A stretch of DNA of 64,000 nucleotides, taken from contig NZ_JAHSTX010000001.1 of NCBI RefSeq assembly GCF_019145375.1, forward strand, positions 1,463,001 to 1,527,000, in the 5' to 3' direction. The position numbers and the translations under genes were made by a program. This DNA is from Pseudomonas triticicola (GTDB lineage: Bacteria; Pseudomonadota; Gammaproteobacteria; Pseudomonadales; Pseudomonadaceae). Shown here piece by piece: positions 17,566 through 26,394 of the stretch. The notes below the pieces were generated by a model, which had not been told where the DNA came from, did no database searches, and saw only the letters and a program-made list of their open reading frames with translations. How positions within the stretch are numbered: position 1 is the first letter of the stretch; each line of letters opens with the position of its first letter.

Positions 17566-18035
17566 GTCCGGCTCCCGTTGTGCCCGGCCACCTGCTTGAT
17601 CGCCTCGATGATGCGCAAGTGCGTGCCGCAACGGCACAGATTGCCGGCCATGTGTTCGCGGATGGTTTGTTCGTCCGGGTGCGGGTCACGTTCGAGTAAC
17701 GTTTGCGCGCGCATCAGCATGCCGGCGATGCAGTAACCGCATTGCGCGGCCTGCTTGTCGATGAATGCCGCTTGCAACGGGCCGGGTTTCTCTGCGCTGC
17801 CGAGGCTTTCCACGGTGCGGATCTTTTTCCCCTCAAGGCCTGCGCAAGGCGTGAGGCAGGCGAACACCGGCTGGTCGTCGACGATTACCGTGCACGCGCC
17901 GCACTGGCCCAGGCCGCATCCGTACTTGGCGCCGTTGAGGTTCAAGTGATTGCGCAGCGCATACAGCAGCGGCATGTCCGGTTCCAGCTCCAGCGCTTGG
18001 GCGGTTCCATTGACGGTGAGAGTGATCTGGCTCAT
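17562..18035 (-). CDS. 2Fe-2S subunit of molybdenum hydroxylase (IorA-like)
   Basis: Small electron-transfer subunit of 157 residues with two 2Fe-2S clusters. The plant-type cluster uses Cys40, Cys45, Cys48 and Cys60 (CGLGQCGAC). The second uses Cys99, Cys102, Cys134 and Cys136 (CGYC, CRC). It has no signal peptide of its own and would be carried out with the Tat-signal large subunit. It overlaps the cytochrome c gene (ATGA at 18032-18035) and the large-subunit gene, giving gene order 2Fe-2S subunit between the two others on the minus strand: cytochrome first, then this, then the large subunit. Confidence 0.93.
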   Translation of the reverse strand: MSQITLTVNGTAQALELEPDMPLLYALRNHLNLNGAKYGCGLGQCGACTVIVDDQPVFACLTPCAGLEGKKIRTVESLGSAEKPGPLQAAFIDKQAAQCGYCIAGMLMRAQTLLERDPHPDEQTIREHMAGNLCRCGTHLRIIEAIKQVAGHNGSRT

Positions 18036-19312
18036 TTCGTCTCCTGACGTAACGCTTCAATAGTGGAAGAGAGGTCGGCCCATGGCTCATCGGGTTTGGC
18101 TTGTTCGCGCAGATACGCGGCGAGTGCGCCGAGTTGGGCGTTGTCGAGACTGGCGGCGAACGGCGGCATCACCGGGCCGGGGGCGCCGGGAATGGCGGGC
18201 ACGCCTTCGAGCACGGTCTTGAGAAAGTTGCGCGAGCTGGCGGCTTGCAGCGCCGAAGTGCTTTGCAGGCCTGGGCGGCCGTCGATTTCACGCATCGGCG
18301 CGGCGGGTGCGTGACATCCGGCGCAGACGCTGCTGAAGAGCAGGGCGCCGGTTGTGTGATCCGCTGGAATAACTGGCTGCTTTTTCGCCGTGGTTTCGCT
18401 CACCGCGTGCGGGTTTTGCAGGCTCAGCAGGTAGTCGGCAATCGCCTCGGCTTCACTGGCCGGCAAGCGCGCCAGACTCAGGCTGACCGGGCGCATCGGG
18501 CCGGCGGGCGTGCCGTGGCCATCGACCACATCGGCGCGCAGGTAGCCGACCAATTGCTCGCGACTCCACGGATTGGCGCGCTGCCCGAGGCCGACCAGGG
18601 CCGGCGCTTCCCAGCCATCGACGCTGCCGCCCTGCAGATATTGCGAGGATTTCTCCGCGCCAATCAGGTTCAGCGGCGAATGGCAGCCGGCGCAGTGGCC
18701 CGGGCCGTCGACCAGATAGCGTCCGCGATTCCATGCCGCGCTGTGTTCGGCCAGCGGCGTGAGCGGCTCGCCATGCAGAAACAGCAGATTCCAGAACGAC
18801 ACCAGCGGGCGGATGTTCATCGGGAAGTTCATCTGGTTCTGCCGCGCCGGGGCGTGTACGGCGGGGCCGCTCATCAAGTAGGCATAGGCGTCGGCGATGT
18901 CTTCGGAGCTCATGCGCCGGTAGTGCACGTAGGGAAAGGCCGGGTAGAGAAAGTGGCCGTCGCGGGCAATGCCTTCGCGCATCGCCCGCTCGAAGGCCGG
19001 CAGTGACCATTCGCCGATGCCGGTCTGCGCATCCGGGGTGATGTTGGTGCTGTACAGCGTGCCGAACGGCGTCACCAGCGGCAGCCCGCCAGCCAGGTAT
19101 TCGCCGCCGGGGCGGGTGTGACACACCGCGCAGTCGCCGGCCTCGACCACCCGTGCGCCGCGTTGCAACTGCGCAGTATTGAATGACGTCGGCCGTTTGA
19201 TTGGTGCGATCGCCGGGCGCCACATCAGCGCGACGGCGACGATCAGGCCGATCACCGCGAGCACGCCGACGCTGATCCACAGGGTTCTGGATTTGAGCAA
19301 ATGGCTGTTCAT
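18032..19312 (-). CDS. Tri-haem cytochrome c, electron acceptor of the hydroxylase
   Basis: A 426-residue membrane-anchored cytochrome with three CxxCH haem sites at res 61-65, 207-211 and 330-334. A single N-terminal hydrophobic segment (WISVGVLAVIGLIVAVAL, res ~12-29) anchors it to the inner membrane with haems in the periplasm. It resembles the membrane cytochrome subunits of alcohol and nicotinate dehydrogenases. The start at 19312 gives the family length; the open frame reaches 19585 without support. It is first in the operon and would pass electrons from the Mo/2Fe-2S subunits to a terminal oxidase. Confidence 0.9.
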   Translation of the reverse strand: MNSHLLKSRTLWISVGVLAVIGLIVAVALMWRPAIAPIKRPTSFNTAQLQRGARVVEAGDCAVCHTRPGGEYLAGGLPLVTPFGTLYSTNITPDAQTGIGEWSLPAFERAMREGIARDGHFLYPAFPYVHYRRMSSEDIADAYAYLMSGPAVHAPARQNQMNFPMNIRPLVSFWNLLFLHGEPLTPLAEHSAAWNRGRYLVDGPGHCAGCHSPLNLIGAEKSSQYLQGGSVDGWEAPALVGLGQRANPWSREQLVGYLRADVVDGHGTPAGPMRPVSLSLARLPASEAEAIADYLLSLQNPHAVSETTAKKQPVIPADHTTGALLFSSVCAGCHAPAAPMREIDGRPGLQSTSALQAASSRNFLKTVLEGVPAIPGAPGPVMPPFAASLDNAQLGALAAYLREQAKPDEPWADLSSTIEALRQETK

Positions 19313-19597
19313 GGTCGGCAGAAAAACGCGGCGGACAGTGGCAGGACGAGTGCAGTGCGGGTCATGGAAGCGCTCCTTGTAGCAGCCGGGGAAGGGCGCC
19401 GATGCGGACGTCAGCGCCAGGGCCAAAGCGTAGAGAAGACCCTTGCAGCGGAGAATCACCGGCCCGCGCAACAGCGCGTTGCGCCACAAGCAACGTTGCG
19501 CGCCACGCATCAGTGCGTTGCCAGTGGCACGGATTCTCGCCCCCGCCGGCTGACCGTAGCCTTGGCACAACTTTCCCGAACTCAACGAGGTGTCACC

Positions 19598-20797
19598 ATG
19601 CTTACGGGCAACCCTGCCGTTGCGGCCCCGGCCGAACAGCCTGCTTCACTCTCCGGCCTGATGGTCGCGTTTCTGGCATTTTGCTGCGGCGCGGTCGTCG
19701 CCAACCTGTATTACGCGCAGCCCATCGTCGAACTGATCGCGCCGCAGATCGGCCTGTCCAGCGCCAATGCCAGCCTGATCGTGTCGCTGACGCAGTTCGG
19801 TTACGCGCTGGGCTTGTTGCTGCTGGTGCCGCTGGCCGACCTGATGGAGAACCGTCGTCTGGTAGTCGGTTTCACCCTCGCTGCGAGTGTCACGCTGCTG
19901 TGTGCTGGCCTGACTCATTCGCCGTCGCTGTTCCTGCTGCTCTCTTTGCTGATCGGCCTGACCTCGGTGGCGGTGCAGATTCTCGTGCCGCTGGCCGCGC
20001 ACCTGGCGCCGGAAGCCAGCCGGGGGCGCGTGGTCGGCAATATCATGAGCGGCCTGCTCTTGGGGATTCTGCTGTCGCGGCCACTGTCGAGTCTGTTGGT
20101 TGAAGTGTTCGGCTGGCGCGGGGTGTTTTACAGCGCGGCGGCACTGATGGCGGTGATCGCGCTGATTACCGCTGTGGCATTGCCGCGCCGGGTGCCGACG
20201 CACAAGGCCACTTATGTCGCGTTGATCGGTTCGGTGTTTGCCCTGGCCCGGCGCTTTCCTGTGTTGCGCCAGCGTTCGCTGTATCAGGGTTTGCTGTTCG
20301 CCAGTTTCAGCCTGTTCTGGACCCTCGCGCCAATTGAGCTGATGCGTCATCACGGCTTCAGCCAGGCGCAAGTGGCGATCTTTGCCCTGGTCGGCGCGGT
20401 AGGTGCGATTGCCGCGCCGATTGCCGGGCGTCTGGCCGATGCCGGGCACGGTCGTCGCGGTACCTTGGTGGCGTTGCTGCTGGCGCCGCTGTCACTGTTG
20501 ATCGCCGCGTTGCCGGGCAGTGGTTACGTATGGCTGGTGGTGTGTGCGGTGCTGCTGGACTTTGCCGTGCAATTGAACATGGTCCTCGGCCAGCGTGAGG
20601 TCTACGCCCTCGACCCGCACAGCCGCGCCCGCCTGAATGCGGTGTACATGACCAGCATCTTCGTTGGCGGCGCCCTCGGCTCACTGGTCGCCAGCCCGCT
20701 GTACGAACACTTCGGCTGGAACCTCTCGGCCGTTGCCGTGGCGGTGTTGCCGGCGTTAGCGCTGGCATTGTTCCTGAGTCGCAAGGCTGATGTCTGA
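19598..20797 (+). CDS. MFS transporter
   Basis: Major-facilitator drug/solute efflux protein of 399 residues with about 12 hydrophobic segments. The TM2-TM3 loop signature reads LADLMENRRLVV. The start ATG at 19598 has GAGG at 19587-19590; the open frame back to 19301 is not supported. A LysR gene follows 94 bp later on the same strand and may regulate it. It is divergent from the cytochrome/hydroxylase operon with 285 bp between starts, a stretch with several GC-rich inverted repeats but no gene. Substrate unknown. Confidence 0.88.
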   Translation: MLTGNPAVAAPAEQPASLSGLMVAFLAFCCGAVVANLYYAQPIVELIAPQIGLSSANASLIVSLTQFGYALGLLLLVPLADLMENRRLVVGFTLAASVTLLCAGLTHSPSLFLLLSLLIGLTSVAVQILVPLAAHLAPEASRGRVVGNIMSGLLLGILLSRPLSSLLVEVFGWRGVFYSAAALMAVIALITAVALPRRVPTHKATYVALIGSVFALARRFPVLRQRSLYQGLLFASFSLFWTLAPIELMRHHGFSQAQVAIFALVGAVGAIAAPIAGRLADAGHGRRGTLVALLLAPLSLLIAALPGSGYVWLVVCAVLLDFAVQLNMVLGQREVYALDPHSRARLNAVYMTSIFVGGALGSLVASPLYEHFGWNLSAVAVAVLPALALALFLSRKADV

Positions 20798-20891
20798 GGT
20801 CGCGATGAGGCCCGGCAAGCACGACGATACAAGACGTGTGGCGGGCGCTGATGCACAATCAGCGGCGTTCCCTCACCACCGGACCCCGCTT

Positions 20892-21797
20892 ATGGACAAG
20901 TTGCTGGCATTGAAGATGTTTGTTGAAACCGTGCGCTGCGGCGGCTATTCCTCGGCGGCGCGCAAGCTTGGGATTTCGACGTCTTCGGTGACAAGGCAAG
21001 TGGCGGGCCTGGAAAACGAGTTGGGCGCCAGCCTGCTCAATCGCACCACGCGCAATACCAGCGTGACCGTCGCCGGCCAGACCTATTTCGAGAAGGCCGT
21101 GGCCATTCTCGATGCCATCGACGAAGCCGATGCGGTGGTCGCCGATCGTGGCAGTGATGCCCAGGGCCGCTTGCGCATCAGTGTGCCGGTGGAGTTTGGC
21201 CGGCGACTGATTGCGCCGCACCTGAGCCGCTTGCTTGAACGCCATCCCGGGCTGGAGATCAGTCTGTCGCTGAGCGATCAGGTCAGCGATTTGCTCAGCG
21301 AGCAGATCGACGTTTCAGTGCGGCTCGGCTCGACGGTCGTCAGTGAGGACATCGTCAGCAAACGCGTCGGCCACTTTCAGCGTTGGATTGTCGCCAGCCC
21401 GGATTATCTGGCGCGCAGCGGCGTGCTGGAGCATCCGCGGGATCTGCTCGAGCACCAGTGCCTGCGCTTCGACTACGGCGGCAGCCATCACCACTGGACC
21501 TTTCAGGGCGACGAAGAGCCGATTCAGCTCAACGTCCAGGGTCGCCTGCAAAGCAACAACGCCGACATCCTGCGCGAAGCGGCGATTGGCGGTGGCGGTG
21601 TGGCGCTGCTCGCCGACTGGCTGGTGCGTGACGACGTCACCGCCGGGCGCCTGACGCGCTTGCTTGAGCACTACGAGGTCAATCCCGGCAGCGCCAGCAG
21701 TTGCATCAACGCGTTGTACCTGCCCAACCACCGTGGTTCGAGCCGGATCAACGTGTTCATCGATTTTCTCGTGGAAATCCTCAAACCCGCTGCTTAG
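20892..21797 (+). CDS. LysR-family transcriptional regulator
   Basis: A 301-residue LTTR. The N-terminal winged HTH is complete (MFVETVRCGGYSSAARKLGISTSSVTR), followed by the linker helix and a LysR substrate domain (res ~90-295) of the CrgA/PtxR-like group (RLRISVPVEFGRRLIAPHL). The ATG at 20892 is chosen because it gives the standard N-terminus; the frame is open further upstream. It lies behind the MFS gene on the same strand, so regulation of that gene is plausible though most LTTRs are divergent from their targets. Confidence 0.9.
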   Translation: MDKLLALKMFVETVRCGGYSSAARKLGISTSSVTRQVAGLENELGASLLNRTTRNTSVTVAGQTYFEKAVAILDAIDEADAVVADRGSDAQGRLRISVPVEFGRRLIAPHLSRLLERHPGLEISLSLSDQVSDLLSEQIDVSVRLGSTVVSEDIVSKRVGHFQRWIVASPDYLARSGVLEHPRDLLEHQCLRFDYGGSHHHWTFQGDEEPIQLNVQGRLQSNNADILREAAIGGGGVALLADWLVRDDVTAGRLTRLLEHYEVNPGSASSCINALYLPNHRGSSRINVFIDFLVEILKPAA

Positions 21798-21927
21798 CAC
21801 TGCACACTCTGTTGCTGCAGCCGCTGCACACTGCTTGTATGCTTGCGCCCCGGAACACGTGGCCGCCGTGAGTGCCGACGTTCGAATGATGGCTGGAATG
21901 GATACCGGACTTCCTTAAGGTACTGAC

Positions 21928-23430
21928 GTGAAGCGTGATACTCGCCTTGTAATGCTCCTGCTGCTGGTGATCGGTTGTTCCCTGACTTCGCTGACGATCT
22001 GGAAAGTCTGGTCTTCGCGCGAGCGTGCGCTGGCGGAAGTCGACGTGCATGGCCTGAACCTGACCCAGGCGCTCAACACCTACACCGAAGGCATCGTCCG
22101 GCAAAGCTCGCTGCTCTTGCTCGGGCTGGTCGAACGTCTGGAAACCGAGGGCAACGGCCCGGCGCAGATTCAGCGCATCCAGAGCCTGATCGACCGCCAG
22201 CAGGCGCTGATGCCACAGCTCAGCGGCATCATCATCTATGACCGGAACGGACATTGGCTGATGTCCTCCAACCGGCCGATTCCAGAGGGCGCCAACAGCA
22301 GCGACCGCGCCTATTTCATTCATCACAGTGAGAGCCCGAGCCGCGAGCCGTTCATTGGCCCGCCGATCCAGAGCCGTGCCAATCACGAATGGGTGGTGAC
22401 TATCAGTCGGCGCTTCAACGACGATGGCGGGCAGTTCGCTGGCGTGGTAGCGGTGACGCTGGGGGTGGAGAACTTCCTGCGCGTGTTCGGCAAACTCGAC
22501 GTTGGCCAGGACGGCGCGATCGGTCTGTCGTACACCGATGGCACGCTGCTGGTGCGCTACCCGTTCCGCGAGCAGGACATGGGGCGCAACTTCTCCAGTT
22601 CGCCGATCTACGCCAAATACCTCGTCGACCGCTCGGTCGGCACTGCCTCCTACACCTCCAGCCTCGACGGTGTCGAGCGGCTGTACGCATTCCGTAAAAG
22701 CGAAACGCTGCCGCTGATTACCACCGTGGCCCTGGGCAAGGATGAAGCGCTAGCGGCGTGGCGTATCGAAGCGGCGCTGTCGGCGGTGGTAGTGATCGGG
22801 CTGTTGGGGCTGACCGGGTTGATCGGCTGGTTCCTGATTCTGGATATTCGCCGACGCACCGAGGCTGAAGAGGCGTTGCGCGATGCCCAGCAGCAGTTGC
22901 TCGCCTCCAATCGACAGCTGGAATTGCTGGCAATGAAAGATGCGCTGACCGGCCTGGCCAACCGCCGCTGCTTCGATGAAACCCTGGCGGTGGAAGCGCG
23001 ACGGGCGCAGCGTGACGGGACGTCGCTGGCCTTGCTGATGATCGATATCGACCACTTCAAATTGTTCAACGATGCCGTGGGCCACGTCGCCGGTGATGTC
23101 TGCCTGCAAGCGGTCAGCAAGATTCTTGAAGGCTGCGTGCGCCGCCCCTCGGATCTGGTCGCGCGCTACGGTGGCGAGGAAATGGCGGTGATCATGCCGG
23201 CCACTGATAGCGCCGGGGCGACGGTGGTGGCGCAACTGATGCTCGAGCGTTTGCAGCAAGCGAACATTGCCCACCCGGGCAGTCCGTTTGCTCGGATTAC
23301 GGTGAGTATCGGTATGGCGGTGGGGACGGGCGCTCAGCTGGATTCGCTGCCGGCGTTGATCCAGACCGCCGATCAGGCGCTGTACCGCGCGAAAGCGGCG
23401 GGGCGTAACGGGATGGCCGGGCCGGCCTGA
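21928..23430 (+). CDS. Diguanylate cyclase with periplasmic Cache sensor
   Basis: Makes the second messenger c-di-GMP. The 500-residue protein has an N-terminal membrane segment (LVMLLLLVIGCSLTSL), a periplasmic dCache-like domain (res ~30-275, with SNRPIPEGANSSDRAYF), a second membrane segment (AALSAVVVIGLLGLTGLIGWF), a short coiled coil and a GGDEF domain (res ~330-495). The active-site motif is GGEEM in place of GGDEF/GGEEF; the RxxD inhibitory site (RPSD) sits five residues before it, so product inhibition is expected. It stands alone. The Cache fold suggests a small-molecule input. Confidence 0.92.
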   Translation: MKRDTRLVMLLLLVIGCSLTSLTIWKVWSSRERALAEVDVHGLNLTQALNTYTEGIVRQSSLLLLGLVERLETEGNGPAQIQRIQSLIDRQQALMPQLSGIIIYDRNGHWLMSSNRPIPEGANSSDRAYFIHHSESPSREPFIGPPIQSRANHEWVVTISRRFNDDGGQFAGVVAVTLGVENFLRVFGKLDVGQDGAIGLSYTDGTLLVRYPFREQDMGRNFSSSPIYAKYLVDRSVGTASYTSSLDGVERLYAFRKSETLPLITTVALGKDEALAAWRIEAALSAVVVIGLLGLTGLIGWFLILDIRRRTEAEEALRDAQQQLLASNRQLELLAMKDALTGLANRRCFDETLAVEARRAQRDGTSLALLMIDIDHFKLFNDAVGHVAGDVCLQAVSKILEGCVRRPSDLVARYGGEEMAVIMPATDSAGATVVAQLMLERLQQANIAHPGSPFARITVSIGMAVGTGAQLDSLPALIQTADQALYRAKAAGRNGMAGPA

Positions 23431-23436
23431 GGCGCA

Positions 23437-24975
23437 CTAGATAGCTTCGCCGCCATCCAGTTTCGCCAACAGCATTTGTCCGCGTTGCCACAGTGCATCC
23501 TGCTTGGCCAGCGGCATGCGGTCGAGGTTCTTGTACATCATGCCCATGCGCTGATTGCCGCGCAGGATATCGCCGTGGCGCATGAGGAAATGCCAGTACA
23601 GCGCATTGAACGGGCAGGCATCGTCCGCGCTGCTTTCCTTGACCTTGTAGGCGCAGTCGCCGCAGTAATCCGACATCCGATTGATGTACTGGCCGCTGGC
23701 ACAGTAAGGCTTGGAGCCGAGATAACCGCCGTCGGCGTGCATGACCATGCCAAGGGTGTTGGGCAGTTCGACCCAGTCGAAGGCGTCCATGTAGATCGCC
23801 AGATACCATTCGCAAATCTCTTTCGGCGCAATCCCGGCGAGCAAGGCAAAGTTACCGGTGACCATCAGGCGCTGAATGTGGTGGGCGTAGGCATGTTGCA
23901 GGCTTTGGCCGATGGCCTGGCGCATGCAGTTCATCTGTGTCTGCCCGGTCCAGTAGAACTCCGGCAGCGGACGCGAGTTGCCAAACACGTTGCCCTCGGC
24001 GTAGTCCGGCATCTTCAGCCAGTACACGCCGCGCACGTATTCGCGCCAGCCGATCAGCTGCCGGATGAAGCCTTCGGCCGCGTTAAGGCCGATGCTCCCC
24101 GACCAGTACGCCGCCTCGACATCGCTGCACAGCTGGCGCAGATCGAGCAGGCCGATGTTCAGCGCCGCGCTGATCCGCGCGTGAAACAGGAACGGCTCGT
24201 CGCTGGCCATGGCGTCCTGGTAATCACCGAAGCCGGCCAACGCATAGTCGAGAAAGTATTGCCACAGGGCCTGGGCATCGGCGTGGGTCACCGGGTAATT
24301 GAAGTCATCCAGCGTGCCGTAATGGCTGGCGAAGCGCTCGGCGACCAATAACAGCACCTCTTGGGTGATTGCGTCATTGGCGAAACGTGCCGGGTAGGGC
24401 GGTTTGGCGTGTTTGGGCAGGGCCTTGCGATTCTCCGCATCGAAATTCCACGCACCGCCGACCGGCGTGCCGTCGCCATTGAGCAGCAGCCGACTCTTGC
24501 GCCGCATCTCACGGTAGAAAAACTCCATGCGCAGCTGTTTCTTGCCGCTGGCCCAATTGGAGAACTCTTCGCGGGAGCAGAGGAAGCGGCTGTCTGAATG
24601 CCAGTGCACGGGCAAGCCCGAATCTTTGATTGACTGCTCAAGACGCCAGTCGCCGCATTCGGTGATATGAATCTCTTCGGCGCCGGTGAGGGTTCGCCAG
24701 CGCTGTAGTTCGCCGGGAATTGAGCCGCTGTTGTCCGGGTCGTCGAGGCTGACGTACTGGACGCGGAAGCCTTTATCGCGCAACGCCTCGGCAAAGTGGC
24801 GCATGGCGCTGAAGATCAGGGCGATTTTTTGCGGATGATGAGCGACGTGGGTCGCTTCCTCCATGACCTCGACCATCAGCAGCAGGTCTTGCTGGGGATC
24901 GAGTGGCTGCAGGGAGGCCAGGTCGAAAGACAGCTGGTCGCCGAGGATCAGGAGCAAGCGGTGGGCAGGGGGCAT
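23437..24975 (-). CDS. FeS-type cryptochrome/photolyase (PhrB/CryB family)
   Basis: A 512-residue member of the iron-sulfur bacterial cryptochrome/photolyase group, which binds FAD and repairs (6-4) DNA photoproducts or senses blue light. The start shows the family opening LLLILGDQLSFDL. Four cysteines that hold the 4Fe-4S cluster are at 425, 438, 441 and 454 (CASGQY, CGDC, CPFN). The ATG at 24975 is chosen from this opening; the longer frame to 25008 adds an unrelated 11 residues. A motif shared with the folE and DUF3833 promoters lies just upstream (25013-25038), consistent with light control. Stops 7 bp from the convergent diguanylate cyclase gene. Confidence 0.9.
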   Translation of the reverse strand: MPPAHRLLLILGDQLSFDLASLQPLDPQQDLLLMVEVMEEATHVAHHPQKIALIFSAMRHFAEALRDKGFRVQYVSLDDPDNSGSIPGELQRWRTLTGAEEIHITECGDWRLEQSIKDSGLPVHWHSDSRFLCSREEFSNWASGKKQLRMEFFYREMRRKSRLLLNGDGTPVGGAWNFDAENRKALPKHAKPPYPARFANDAITQEVLLLVAERFASHYGTLDDFNYPVTHADAQALWQYFLDYALAGFGDYQDAMASDEPFLFHARISAALNIGLLDLRQLCSDVEAAYWSGSIGLNAAEGFIRQLIGWREYVRGVYWLKMPDYAEGNVFGNSRPLPEFYWTGQTQMNCMRQAIGQSLQHAYAHHIQRLMVTGNFALLAGIAPKEICEWYLAIYMDAFDWVELPNTLGMVMHADGGYLGSKPYCASGQYINRMSDYCGDCAYKVKESSADDACPFNALYWHFLMRHGDILRGNQRMGMMYKNLDRMPLAKQDALWQRGQMLLAKLDGGEAI

Positions 24976-25012
24976 GGAGCGAAGTCCGGTTAGAGATTCG
25001 AACTCCAATAGT

Positions 25013-25038
25013 TATACAGATTGTTTGTTATGTATAGG
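25013..25038 (-). promoter_or_regulatory. Shared promoter motif (copy 1, photolyase gene)
   Basis: In gene direction this reads CCTATACA, then 12 nt, then TGTATAA. The same pair occurs 5' of folE and of the DUF3833 gene. TATACA and TGTATA form an inverted repeat here. I infer a binding site for a MerR-type light regulator such as LitR; that regulator is not in the window. Confidence 0.5.
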
Positions 25039-25063
25039 TTTTAGCGGCCACTGACATCCGGTA

Positions 25064-25155
25064 GTGGGAGCGAGCCTGCTCGCGAAAGCGTCCTGTCAGT
25101 CAATACAAATGCTGACTGACCCACCGCCTTCGCGAGCAGGCTCGCTCCCACAGGG
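25064..25155. repeat. REP inverted pair
   Basis: GTGGGAGCGAGCC...TCGCGAA and its inverted copy CTTCGCGAGCAGG...TCCCAC are separated by about 35 nt. It lies between the OYE stop (25171) and the photolyase promoter. Confidence 0.9.
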
Positions 25156-25170
25156 ATTTGGGTGGGGTTC

Positions 25171-26292
25171 TTAAGCGGGGTAGGTCGGGTAATCGATATA
25201 ACCCTCGGCACCGCCGCCATACACCGTCGCCGGATTCAACTGATTCAACGGCCAGTCATTGGCAATCCGCGCCGGCAGGTCCGGGTTGGCCATGAACGGT
25301 CGGCCAAACGCGACGAGATCGGCCAGCCCCGACTCAAGCAATTGCGCCCCGGTTTTGGCGGTGTAGCGACCGGCATAAATGATCGCGCCGCTGAACGTGT
25401 CGCGCACGGCCTGGCGAAAGGTCTGCGGCATCGCTGGCGCGTTGTCCCAGTCGGCTTCGGCGATCGACAGGTAGGCGATGCCCACGTCTTGGAGAATCTT
25501 GATCGCCGCAATGTAAGTTGTGTGCGGATCTTCCTCGACCAGGCCCAGGTATGTCCGCGCTTCATCGGTGGTAGTGAACAACGGCGCGAAACGCACACCG
25601 ACCTTGTCCCTGCCGATGCATTCGGCAACACCGGCCACCACTTCGCGCAAGAAGCGCAAGCGATTATCCAGTGAGCCGCCGTACTGGTCGGTGCGCAGGT
25701 TGCTGTGGGCGGAGATGAATTGGTTGACCAGATAACCGTTGGCGCAATGCAGTTCGATGCCGTCGAAACCCGCATCCATCGCGTTGCGCGCGGCCTGGAT
25801 GTACAGCTGAATCAGTTCCTGCACTTCATCGGTGCTCAACGCGCGCGGTGCGGACGGCGGCACCAGTTCACCGACACCGGGCGCGGTTTCGATGAACACG
25901 CTGACGCGATCCGTGGCGACCGCAGAGGCTGACAGCGGCGCATCGCCGTTGGGCTGCAACGCCGTGTGCGAGACCCGACCGACATGCCAGAGCTGGGCGA
26001 AGATCACCCCATCCACGGCGTGCACCGCCTCGGTGACTTTGCGCCAACCGGCGATCTGCTCCGGCGTGTGAATGCCCGGCGTCCACGCATAACCTTGGCC
26101 ACGCGGTTCGATCTGCGTGCCTTCGGTGACCAGCAAACCGGCACCGGCGCGCTGCTGGTAATACTCGGCCATCAACTCGTTGGCGACATTGCCCGGTTGT
26201 GTGCTGCGCTGGCGGGTGAGAGGCGGCAGAACGATGCGGTTTTTCAGGGTGTGGGCGCCGAATTTGGCAGGCGTGAAGAAAGCGTTATTCAT
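25171..26292 (-). CDS. Old Yellow Enzyme-family alkene reductase (NemA-like)
   Basis: FMN ene-reductase of 373 residues expected to detoxify electrophiles such as N-ethylmaleimide, enones and nitrate esters with NADPH. Signatures: PPLTRQRS near the N-terminus, EGTQIEPRGQGY, the substrate-binding HCANGYLVNQF (His and Asn), and FGRPFMANPDLP near the end. Its promoter carries TAGACCAGTCGACTA, the operator also found before the DJ-1/PfpI gene and the TetR gene that follow. This fits the E. coli nemR-nemA arrangement. It is clearly different in sequence from the other OYE at 14046. Confidence 0.93.
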   Translation of the reverse strand: MNNAFFTPAKFGAHTLKNRIVLPPLTRQRSTQPGNVANELMAEYYQQRAGAGLLVTEGTQIEPRGQGYAWTPGIHTPEQIAGWRKVTEAVHAVDGVIFAQLWHVGRVSHTALQPNGDAPLSASAVATDRVSVFIETAPGVGELVPPSAPRALSTDEVQELIQLYIQAARNAMDAGFDGIELHCANGYLVNQFISAHSNLRTDQYGGSLDNRLRFLREVVAGVAECIGRDKVGVRFAPLFTTTDEARTYLGLVEEDPHTTYIAAIKILQDVGIAYLSIAEADWDNAPAMPQTFRQAVRDTFSGAIIYAGRYTAKTGAQLLESGLADLVAFGRPFMANPDLPARIANDWPLNQLNPATVYGGGAEGYIDYPTYPA

Positions 26293-26313
26293 GGGGTAAG
26301 CCTTGAATCTGAT

Positions 26314-26328
26314 TAGACCAGTCGACTA
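26314..26328. promoter_or_regulatory. NemR-like operator, copy 1 (OYE promoter)
   Basis: TAGACCAGTCGACTA, 22 bp before the OYE start codon. It shares the 11-nt core TAGACCAGTCG with two other sites at 27174 and 27248. Confidence 0.75.
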
Positions 26329-26338
26329 GTGACTGGGC

Positions 26339-26374
26339 AAAAAAACAACGCCGGGCGGTACGCACGCGGCGTTG
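26339..26374 (-). terminator. Terminator of the DJ-1/PfpI gene
   Basis: On the minus strand CAACGCCG ... CGGCGTTG makes an 8-bp stem followed by a run of seven T residues. It separates the DJ-1/PfpI transcript from the OYE promoter. Confidence 0.8.
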
Positions 26375-26394
26375 ATCGGGTTGGAGCGAGGAAT

